DNA of 5,884 nucleotides from an uncultured Bacteroides sp. (lineage in GTDB: Bacteria; Bacteroidota; Bacteroidia; Bacteroidales; Bacteroidaceae). The DNA lies in NCBI GenBank assembly GCA_934716785.1, contig CAKUYM010000277.1, positions 1 through 5,884 of the forward strand, read 5' to 3'. Shown piece after piece: positions 1 to 5,675 of the stretch (position 1 is the first letter of the stretch; the number at the start of each line of letters is the position of its first letter). The notes beneath the pieces were generated by a model, which saw only the letters and a program-made list of their open reading frames with translations, made no database searches and was not told where the DNA came from. The position numbers and the translations under genes were made by a program.

Positions 1-57
1 ACCGATGAACAACGTCACATCAAGCCATTATTTGATTTGAAAAAGTTTTTGGGGTGA
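1..57 (+). CDS. Possible 3' end of a rightward gene (partial, 18 codons)
   Basis: Frame 1 is open from the window edge and ends at a TGA at 55-57. It reads TDEQRHIKPLFDLKKFLG, a charged, amphipathic tail that is plausible as a protein C-terminus. The long inverted repeat at 178-275 would then lie between two converging genes, a usual place for such an element. No family can be assigned from 18 residues, and an open stretch this short can occur by chance. The call rests only on the open frame, the composition and the layout. Confidence 0.35.
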   Translation, partial: TDEQRHIKPLFDLKKFLG

Positions 58-357
58 CGCATTCCCGAAGTCGGGACAGTAAGTAACGTCTGCAATCGGC
101 AATCACAGTTATTCAAGGTAGAATCCGAGAAGATACAAGGATACAGAAAACTCGCTGAGAATACACTGATGAGAATTTTTTAGGCACGGATTACACTGTC
201 GCTTTTTTACTTAAGTATATTTCCAATAATATATTTCAAGTGTATTTTCAAAGACAGTGTAGTCCGTGCCTAAAAGGTAGTATAGCCCACGTTCCCCAAA
301 GCGGCGTGGACCGTACTTGAAAGGACAAAGCCATTTCTTCCGATAATCCGGTAAATG
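58..357. other. Gene-free intergenic stretch
   Basis: No convincing coding frame is visible on either strand between the possible gene end at 57 and the GH97 stop codon at 358. The stretch holds a small palindrome, TCCCGAAGTCGGGA (63-76), the large inverted repeat at 178-275, and a weak 7-bp hairpin at 285-311. That hairpin pairs better in RNA read leftward, where one pair is G-U. It lies just past the GH97 stop but has no T-run, so it is not a convincing terminator. Confidence 0.7.
178..275. repeat. Long inverted repeat, 23-bp arms, rod-like fold
   Basis: The arm at 178-200 (core TAGGCACGGATTACACTGTC) is the reverse complement of 253-275 (core GACAGTGTAGTCCGTGCCTA) with one difference, which is G-U compatible in one strand. 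Within the 52-bp centre, 209-221 pairs with 228-241 through one bulged base and a G-U, around a 6-nt loop. Almost the whole 98 bp can therefore fold as one rod. The outer ends are a T-run on the left and an A-run on the right that pair with each other, so no unpaired U-tract follows the stem in either direction. This is unlike a standard intrinsic terminator. It may be a dispersed palindromic or MITE-like repeat, or a transcript-end stabilising hairpin between converging genes. No target-site duplication is evident. Confidence 0.85.
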
Positions 358-2316
358 TTATTTTTCCAACGGAGTAAAATGCAATGCGGCGCCACCGCTT
401 GCTTTCAGTTTCAAGACAAGCCTGTCTCCCGCCTTTATCTTCTTATGAGTAATCCGCACTTTGGTACGTGTATTCAGTTTGTCATCATCCTCATACAGAT
501 GAAGCATATACTTCCCTCCCGGTTTCAGAAAATCGGTAGTCAATGTAATAGTACGGGCTTCCGTGTTCGTCATTGCTCCAACGAACCAATCGTTCCCCGA
601 GCGACGTGCCTGAACGATATATTCGCCAATCTCTCCGTCTAACGCCCGACTGTCATCCCATACGCTCGGAATCGCTTTCCAAAATTCCAACTCTTCTTCT
701 CCTTTATAGAATTCCGGCTTGTCATACCAAAACATAAACTGCAATGGGCTGTAATATACCGCTGCCATCGCCAACTGATGCGCTTTCGTATTCTTCACCC
801 GGCTATTGAAATAACACAACGTATAGTCTCCTGCACCTGCAAGGAAACGGGTGAAAGGAAGGATTGTATTGTGTGTCGCATCCGGCATCTCTTCATTCCC
901 GCGAATGCCTTCCTGCGTCATCAGGTTAGGATAAGTGCGGCTGAAACCCGTAGGCCGATATTCGTCATGGATGTCTACCAGCAGACCGTGTTCTCCACAC
1001 TTGTGGACTGCATCATGCAGCCAAGTGCTCCACCGCTGATTGCCTATCTGCACAAAACCGAACTTGATACCTTTCAATCCCCATTTCTTATACAAAGGCA
1101 ATAAAGTGTCCAACTGCTGCACCAACGCACGCTGGTTGACATACACCATGAGCCCGATTCCTCTTGATTCGGCATATCGGCACAAAGCAGGTATATCAAG
1201 CTCCTTGTCAGGAGAGACAGTAGTGGCATCTGAACTCATCTTCATCTCCGGTCCATACCAGCCGGCATCCATGTGTACATACTGAATGCCACGCTCTGCC
1301 GCAAAGTCGATGGCTGTTTTCACTCGCTCCTGTTTCAGGTCGCCCGAACGGAATACCTTCCCCGGTTTAATCCAAGAAGTATCAGTGAGTCTGCAAGCCG
1401 GATTCAGATTCAGGACAATGTCATTGTTGTTTATCAGATCGACCGGACGCTCGGCTGCCATGATGACACGCCACGGAGTGCTGTAAGGAGAAATCACATC
1501 GACACTGCTATATAGGCTCGTCTCCAAAGTGGACGGTTTGTCTGCCGATAAGCGGAACTTGCCACGAGCATAGTCCACCATCTCCGCTTCCAAAAGGGTT
1601 ACAGACAATCCATCAGGCAGCTTCAGTGTCAGCGGGCGTTCACTCTCCTCCTTGCCCCATCCTTGGAGCGGGCGAAGCTCGTATGGTCCCTGCGCCCAAC
1701 GTTCGTAATATGCCATCGTTCCTTCGGGCATCGTGAAGTCGGTCTGCTCACCGATGATATGCAGGAACAGTCCGTTTGTCGTCTCCGAGAAATGATAGCG
1801 GAAAGCAACTCCTTCGTTATAAGCCCGTACTATGATATTCATAAAATAGTTCTTGCGCTTATCATAGCCACCGTCCAGTGCTCCGTCTCCTTCGCCCTTC
1901 TCAAAGCTCAAGGTCATCTCATTATAGCAATCGCGCACTGTCGCACGTTCTCCGTACACGGGCTTCCATGTTTCATTCGCTTTCCGGTGCTCCGTCCCCG
2001 TCAGTCTGAGGTTTTCACACCAATAATGACAAGTGTCATTCGGAATGCCCAACGCAGACTCAAACAGTTGGTTTTCAATCAGGATACCCAACTTACTTTC
2101 TTCGACTACCGCACGGTTCTTGTACGTCAATGTATAATACATCTGTGCATTGCCTTCTCCCACCGCCCGCTGATAGAAGGTGAAACGATAAGCTCCATCA
2201 GGGGATGTCAATTCCCGGCGGGTTTCCTGCATCACATTCTGTGCCTGCACTCCTAACAATGCCGGTATCAGCAGCAATAATAGCAAAAATCTTTTCTTCA
2301 TCCTATTTACGTTCAT
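358..2316 (-). CDS. Secreted GH97-family glycoside hydrolase with atypical active site
   Basis: This 652-residue protein matches the usual three-part GH97 layout: an N-terminal beta-sandwich (about 32-300), a (beta/alpha)8 catalytic domain (about 305-555) and a C-terminal beta domain (about 560-650). Clear family signatures are NLNPACRLTDTSWIKPGK (303-320), VHMDAGWYG (347-355), HDEYRPTG (450-457), SRTYPNL (459-465) and TILPFTR (484-490). A signal peptide with a leucine-rich core ends near VQA (23-25) with no lipobox cysteine, so the enzyme should be periplasmic. Known GH97 members are alpha-glucosidases (inverting, SusB-like) or alpha-galactosidases (retaining). Here the retaining-type nucleophile position is Gly420 (GIKFGF), the SusB Glu508 position is Asp451, and no acid residue lies on the strand that carries SusB Glu439. 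Glu475 (GNEE) matches the SusB general acid and Glu469 a calcium ligand. The substrate cannot be called. The start may be Met1 or Met6 (2301), where the typical MKKR signal-peptide opening begins. It lies 73 bp downstream of the regulator on the same strand, so co-transcription is possible. Confidence 0.96.
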   Translation of the reverse strand: MNVNRMKKRFLLLLLLIPALLGVQAQNVMQETRRELTSPDGAYRFTFYQRAVGEGNAQMYYTLTYKNRAVVEESKLGILIENQLFESALGIPNDTCHYWCENLRLTGTEHRKANETWKPVYGERATVRDCYNEMTLSFEKGEGDGALDGGYDKRKNYFMNIIVRAYNEGVAFRYHFSETTNGLFLHIIGEQTDFTMPEGTMAYYERWAQGPYELRPLQGWGKEESERPLTLKLPDGLSVTLLEAEMVDYARGKFRLSADKPSTLETSLYSSVDVISPYSTPWRVIMAAERPVDLINNNDIVLNLNPACRLTDTSWIKPGKVFRSGDLKQERVKTAIDFAAERGIQYVHMDAGWYGPEMKMSSDATTVSPDKELDIPALCRYAESRGIGLMVYVNQRALVQQLDTLLPLYKKWGLKGIKFGFVQIGNQRWSTWLHDAVHKCGEHGLLVDIHDEYRPTGFSRTYPNLMTQEGIRGNEEMPDATHNTILPFTRFLAGAGDYTLCYFNSRVKNTKAHQLAMAAVYYSPLQFMFWYDKPEFYKGEEELEFWKAIPSVWDDSRALDGEIGEYIVQARRSGNDWFVGAMTNTEARTITLTTDFLKPGGKYMLHLYEDDDKLNTRTKVRITHKKIKAGDRLVLKLKASGGAALHFTPLEK

Positions 2317-2389
2317 GATACTTTATTCTTCTTTTCTATTATAATACGAAAGGAAGAATTTATACTCAATTTATGTACTGATAAAGAAT

Positions 2390-3307
2390 TTATTCCATCT
2401 GCTCTCTATAAACAGTCGGTGTCATTCCCGTCACCCGTTTAAAGATACGGTTGAAATGCACAGAAGATTCAAATCCGCACGTCGCACTGATTTGCGAAAT
2501 ATTCATCACACTACTGCTCAATAGTTTGCAAGCATACCCGATACGCATATCAAGCACATATCCTTTGAATGTCTTGCCTGTATTCTCCTTGAAATAACGG
2601 CAGAAAGCTGCAGGATTCATTGCTGTATAGGAAGCTATCTCATCCAGACCGACGGGCTCTGTATAGTGCTTATTGAGATAGGCAATCACCTTTTCCATTC
2701 TTTCATTACGCATGATGGAAGGAGACGGAGTATAATGGGAAGTTGTCATATACTTCCAAGTATCGGCAGTAGCCATCATCTGCAGAAGTGAAAGCAACAG
2801 GATGATTTGCTCGGCTCCTTTGGCAGAAGGAATCCGTTTCAATAGTCTGATGATTTTTCCCGAACGGGGAACTGAGAATTTGATTCCCCTACAAGCATCC
2901 TCCAATAAGTTCCTGATGGGAATGAATTGAGAATATTGGGAGATGGAATAATGCATGAAGTCCTTTTCGAACTGTACATTCACACCTTTTACTCTTAGTC
3001 GGAGGTCTTCTCTACTATCGGATTCTTGTCCATTGCCGAGTTCCATGCCATAGCCGGATTCTGCACTGTTATCCGGTGGGCTCTGCATACTATGCGGAAG
3101 TCCGGACCCGAAAAGAATCAAGTCTCCTTCCGAATAAGGAATAATACTGTCGCCTACGAGACAGTCTCCCTCTCCTTTCTCCACATAGATAATCTCATAC
3201 TCATTATGAAAATGCCACGGATACGTAAACCGCGGGTATTCATAATAACGCGCACGAATAGGATTGGAAGTCGTGATAGTCAATTTCTCATTCATTATCT
3301 TCTTCAT
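2390..3307 (-). CDS. AraC-family transcriptional regulator with cupin sensor domain
   Basis: The 305-residue product has an N-terminal AraC-type cupin (about 10-75), with WHFHNEYEI at 31-39 and a GDLILFGSGLPH turn at 61-72. A linker and helical region follow, then a C-terminal AraC DNA-binding domain (about 203-303). Its two helix-turn-helix units lie near 219-244 (LDEIASYTAMNPAAFCRYFK) and 268-294 (ISQISATCGFESSVHFNRIF), closing with the typical GMTPTVYR. The cupin probably senses a sugar or sugar acid. The ATG at 3307 is preferred because AAAGGAGG lies 4 bp upstream; an in-frame TTG at 3358 would overlap a promoter -7 box. It is divergent from the SDR-uxuA operon, which suggests it controls that operon and perhaps its own gene and the GH97. 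An unusual acidic, low-complexity segment at about 77-106 interrupts the sensor domain. The effector is inferred to be a hexuronate intermediate from context only. Confidence 0.94.
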   Translation of the reverse strand: MKKIMNEKLTITTSNPIRARYYEYPRFTYPWHFHNEYEIIYVEKGEGDCLVGDSIIPYSEGDLILFGSGLPHSMQSPPDNSAESGYGMELGNGQESDSREDLRLRVKGVNVQFEKDFMHYSISQYSQFIPIRNLLEDACRGIKFSVPRSGKIIRLLKRIPSAKGAEQIILLLSLLQMMATADTWKYMTTSHYTPSPSIMRNERMEKVIAYLNKHYTEPVGLDEIASYTAMNPAAFCRYFKENTGKTFKGYVLDMRIGYACKLLSSSVMNISQISATCGFESSVHFNRIFKRVTGMTPTVYREQME

Positions 3308-3311
3308 ATAA

Positions 3312-3319
3312 CCTCCTTT
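3312..3319 (-). promoter_or_regulatory. Strong Shine-Dalgarno that sets the regulator start
   Basis: Read leftward, the sequence is AAAGGAGG followed by TTAT and then ATG at 3307. A full GGAGG is uncommon in Bacteroides leaders, and the other genes in this window lack one. It supports 3307 rather than the upstream TTG (3358) or the next ATG (3295). Confidence 0.75.
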
Positions 3320-3355
3320 CTGAATATTTTTTTGCAAATATAAGTAAACATCTTG

Positions 3356-3386
3356 CAAAGATACGCATCATAGTATATATAAAAAC
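3356..3386 (-). promoter_or_regulatory. Candidate Bacteroides promoter for the regulator
   Basis: Leftward, TATCTTTG (3363-3356) is an exact match to the -7 consensus TAnnTTTG. A T-run (GTTTTT, 3386-3381) lies about 18-19 bp upstream and could be a weak -33 element (consensus TTTG). Transcription would begin near 3350, giving a leader of about 40 nt before the ATG at 3307. A TTG in frame with the regulator lies inside this -7 box, so it is unlikely to be translated. Confidence 0.6.
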
Positions 3387-3390
3387 CGGC

Positions 3391-3398
3391 TATTTTTG
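3391..3398 (+). promoter_or_regulatory. Candidate -7 box for the SDR-uxuA operon
   Basis: TATTTTTG matches the -7 consensus TAnnTTTG exactly, but no TTTG is found 19-21 bp upstream. If used, transcription would start near 3404 and the three repeats would sit in the untranslated leader. A second, poorer candidate is AACATTTG (3457-3464) inside the third repeat; it would put the start of transcription only a few bases before the ATG. The sequence alone does not decide between them. Confidence 0.4.
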
Positions 3399-3402
3399 CA
3401 CC

Positions 3403-3466
3403 AATTCATAAAAGCATTTGATAATTCATAAAGCATTTTATAAAAACAATTCATAAAACATTTGAT
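3403..3466 (+). promoter_or_regulatory. Three direct repeats, candidate regulator operator
   Basis: Copies are AATTCATAAAAGCATTTGAT (3403-3422), AATTCATAAAGCATTTTAT (3423-3441) and AATTCATAAAACATTTGAT (3448-3466). The first two abut with 20-bp periodicity; the third starts 25 bp after the second. Each core also has partial dyad symmetry, ATAAA then GCA then TTTnAT. Repeats of about two helical turns between an AraC-type gene and its divergent target fit an AraC-family operator. The repeats are seen directly; the role is inferred. Confidence 0.7.
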
Positions 3467-3472
3467 AGAATT

Positions 3473-4288
3473 ATGAACGAATTATTTAGTATTGCCGGTA
3501 AAGTCGCTGTTATTACCGGAGCAGGTGGTGTACTGGGTGGAAATATCGCTCAGCACTTCGTACAGCAGGGAGCCAAAGTGGTAGCTATCGACATCCGCGA
3601 GGAGCAACTGAACAACCGGGTAGCCGAGTTGAAACAATACGGAAATGATGTAATCGGTATCATCGGCAACGTGCTGGATATCGCCAGTTTGGAAAAGGTG
3701 GCCGAAGAAATCGTAGCCAAATGGGGACAGATAGATATCCTGCTGAATATTGCCGGTGGCAATATGCCAGGAGCAACCCTCGATCCGGATCAGCATTTCT
3801 ATGACATGGACATCTCTTGCTGGGAGAAAGTGACCAATCTGAATATGAACGGAACGGTTTACCCGTCTATGATATTCGGTAAAGTGATGGCAAAACAGGG
3901 CAAAGGATGTATCATCAATGTATCTTCAATGGCCGCATACAGCGCTATAACCCGTGTGCCGGGATACTCTGCCGCCAAAACAGCCGTAGCCAACTTCACG
4001 CAATGGCTTGCCAGCGAGATGGCACTGAAATATGGTGACGGTATCCGTGTAAACGCCATCGCACCGGGATTCTTCATCGGCGACCAAAACCGCCGTGTAC
4101 TCATCAACCCGGACGGTTCGTTGACGGACAGAAGCAAGAAAGTACTGGCAAAGACTCCGATGAAGCGCTTCGGTGACATCAAGGAGTTGAACGGTGCGGT
4201 ACAGTTCTTGTGCAGTGAAGCCGCCAGCTTCGTGACCGGAGCCTTGCTGCCTATCGACGGTGGTTTCAGCGCATTCAGCGGTGTGTAA
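3473..4288 (+). CDS. uxuB: SDR-family oxidoreductase, probable D-mannonate oxidoreductase (fructuronate reductase)
   Basis: This 271-residue cytosolic enzyme has the classical short-chain dehydrogenase pattern. It shows TGAGGVLG (15-22) for nucleotide binding, NIAG (92-95), and catalytic Ser152, Tyr165 and Lys169 (YSAAK), with Asn124 as the likely fourth member. APG (197-199) and the C-terminal IDGGFSAFSGV are also typical. Asp40 at the end of the second strand suggests NAD(H) rather than NADP(H). The proposed reaction is reversible reduction of D-fructuronate to D-mannonate. Motifs alone would also fit other sugar-acid SDRs such as gluconate 5-dehydrogenase or KduD. The specific call rests on uxuA following after 37 bp, an arrangement known for SDR-type UxuB (YjmF of Bacillus subtilis). 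It is unrelated in fold to the longer E. coli UxuB. No Shine-Dalgarno precedes the ATG, which is usual for Bacteroides. The third repeat ends 6 bp before the start codon. Confidence 0.9.
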   Translation: MNELFSIAGKVAVITGAGGVLGGNIAQHFVQQGAKVVAIDIREEQLNNRVAELKQYGNDVIGIIGNVLDIASLEKVAEEIVAKWGQIDILLNIAGGNMPGATLDPDQHFYDMDISCWEKVTNLNMNGTVYPSMIFGKVMAKQGKGCIINVSSMAAYSAITRVPGYSAAKTAVANFTQWLASEMALKYGDGIRVNAIAPGFFIGDQNRRVLINPDGSLTDRSKKVLAKTPMKRFGDIKELNGAVQFLCSEAASFVTGALLPIDGGFSAFSGV

Positions 4289-4325
4289 ATAGTTGCTCCC
4301 GATTCCTAATTAAAGAAAAGAAGCT

Positions 4326-5513
4326 ATGATGGAAAAGACATGGAGATGGTTCGGCAAAAAGGATAAGATTACCTTGCCGATGCTCCGGCAGATAGGGGTA
4401 GAAGGCATTGTCACCGATTTGCATGACGTACCGAACGGAGAGATATGGACAGTGGAAGCTATCAATGATTTGAAATCCTATATCGAGTCATACGGTTTGC
4501 GCTGGTCGGTAGTGGAAAGTCTGCCCGTGTGCGAGGCAATCAAGTATGCGGGAGCAGAACGCGAACAGTTGATTGAAAACTATAAAGTAAGTCTCGCCAA
4601 CTTGGGTAAATGCGGCATAAAGACCGTATGCTACAACTTTATGCCTGTCATCGACTGGATACGCACGGACTTACAGCATCCTTGGCCGGACGGGACCAGT
4701 TCTCTGTACTATGACCGTATCCGCTTTGCCTATTTTGATTGCAAGATTCTGGAACGCGAAGGAGCTGAAAAGGACTATACCGAAGAAGAGCTCCGCAAAG
4801 TTGCCGAACTGGACAAGGTGGTCACGGAAGCCGAGAAGGATGCCTTGATTGACACCATCATTGTCAAGACACAGGGGTTTGTCAACGGCAATATCAAGGA
4901 GGGTGATAAAAATCCGGTTGCCATCTTCAAGCGGCTACTCGCCTTGTACAAGGATATCGACCGTGATGCCTTGCGTGAAAATATGCGTTACTTCCTATCT
5001 GCTATCATGCCGGTATGCGAAGAATATGGGGTCAATATGTGCGTGCATCCCGACGACCCGCCATTCCAAGTCTTAGGCTTACCGCGCATCGTCACCGATG
5101 AAAGTGACATCGCATGGTTCTTGAATGCCGTAGATAATCCGCATAACGGACTGACGTTCTGTGCAGGTTCTCTAAGCGCAGGCGAACATAACGATACCCG
5201 CGAACTGGCAAAGAAATTTGCCAAACGCACCCACTTTGTACATCTGCGCAGCACGGATGCCATGCCGGGCGGAAACTTCATAGAAAGTTCGCATCTCACA
5301 GGACGAGGACATCTGATTGACCTTATCCGTATCTTCGAGAATGAGAATCCGGGACTGCCCATGCGTGTAGACCACGGACGGATGATGCTTGGTGATGAAG
5401 ACAAGGGCTATAATCCGGGATATTCTTTCCACGGACGGATGCTGGCTCTGGCACAGGTGGAAGGAATGATGGCCGTAGTGGATGATGAGAAAAAACGACA
5501 GGTGAAGTTCTGA
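4326..5513 (+). CDS. uxuA: Mannonate dehydratase UxuA
   Basis: The enzyme (EC 4.2.1.8) dehydrates D-mannonate to 2-keto-3-deoxy-D-gluconate in the cytosol, the step after fructuronate reductase. The 395 residues match the family's usual length of about 390. The N-terminus EKTWRWFGKKD and the segment DLHDVPNGEIW (31-41) are typical of UxuA. Likely metal ligands, by analogy with the Streptococcus suis enzyme, are His241 (CVHPDDPP), Cys279 (TFCAG), His306 (FVHLRS) and Asp349 (VDHGRMMLGD). Their spacing of 38, 27 and 43 residues is close to that enzyme's. The C-terminal YNPGYSFHGRMLALAQVEGM is also a family hallmark. Two consecutive ATG codons open the frame; the second (4329) is equally possible. 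It follows the SDR gene by 37 bp with no promoter or terminator visible between them, so the two are probably one operon. A hairpin terminator begins 30 bp after the stop. The gene appears intact. Confidence 0.97.
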   Translation: MMEKTWRWFGKKDKITLPMLRQIGVEGIVTDLHDVPNGEIWTVEAINDLKSYIESYGLRWSVVESLPVCEAIKYAGAEREQLIENYKVSLANLGKCGIKTVCYNFMPVIDWIRTDLQHPWPDGTSSLYYDRIRFAYFDCKILEREGAEKDYTEEELRKVAELDKVVTEAEKDALIDTIIVKTQGFVNGNIKEGDKNPVAIFKRLLALYKDIDRDALRENMRYFLSAIMPVCEEYGVNMCVHPDDPPFQVLGLPRIVTDESDIAWFLNAVDNPHNGLTFCAGSLSAGEHNDTRELAKKFAKRTHFVHLRSTDAMPGGNFIESSHLTGRGHLIDLIRIFENENPGLPMRVDHGRMMLGDEDKGYNPGYSFHGRMLALAQVEGMMAVVDDEKKRQVKF

Positions 5514-5543
5514 TTTGAAACTCGGACATTCTTCAAAAGTAAA

Positions 5544-5585
5544 AAGAGCCGTATCATTCTCAAAACAGAATCTGATACGGCTCTT
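5544..5585. terminator. Bidirectional intrinsic terminator between converging genes
   Basis: AAGAGCCGTATCA (5544-5556) pairs perfectly over 13 bp with TGATACGGCTCTT (5573-5585). The stem continues as TTCT/AGAA past a 2-nt bulge, around a CAAAAC loop. Leftward it is followed by TTT then ACTTTT, a good U-tract for the partial gene ending at 5676. Rightward only a weak CTATATTT follows. It probably ends both the uxuA operon and the opposing gene. Confidence 0.85.
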
Positions 5586-5675
5586 CTATATTTAATAGTT
5601 ATGATTTGAACTTTCCGGAGTGTCCGTTTTAGTTTTAACACCCCTCATTCTTCATTCATAGCTTTTATGAAACTA

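Noticed and set aside
178..275. Reading the long inverted repeat as the ends of an insertion sequence
   Set aside because: Only 52 bp lie between the arms, there is no transposase and no clear target duplication; at most it is a MITE-like repeat.
285..311. Hairpin GCCCACG/CGTGGAC just downstream of GH97 considered as its terminator
   Set aside because: The stem is only 7 bp with a G-U and a 13-nt loop, and no T-run follows on the minus strand.
355..1515. Several plus-strand open frames of 66-108 residues across the GH97 gene
   Set aside because: All are antisense to the GH97 coding region, overlap one another, and have no ribosome site or protein-like motifs.
1663..2256. 197-residue open frame on the plus strand inside the GH97 gene
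   Set aside because: It overlaps completely a well-supported gene on the other strand and shows no recognisable domain; its length follows from the codon bias of the real gene.
2317..2389. A separate promoter for GH97 in the 73-bp gap after the regulator
   Set aside because: The gap is AT-rich, but I found no good TAnnTTTG with a matching upstream TTTG; co-transcription with the regulator is at least as likely.
4289..4325. A promoter or small gene between the SDR gene and uxuA
   Set aside because: The 37-bp gap has no -7 match and no open frame; it fits an intra-operon spacer.
4988..5404. 138-residue open frame on the minus strand inside uxuA
   Set aside because: It is antisense to conserved uxuA coding sequence, rich in Ser, Arg and Pro as expected of a shadow frame, and has no family signature.
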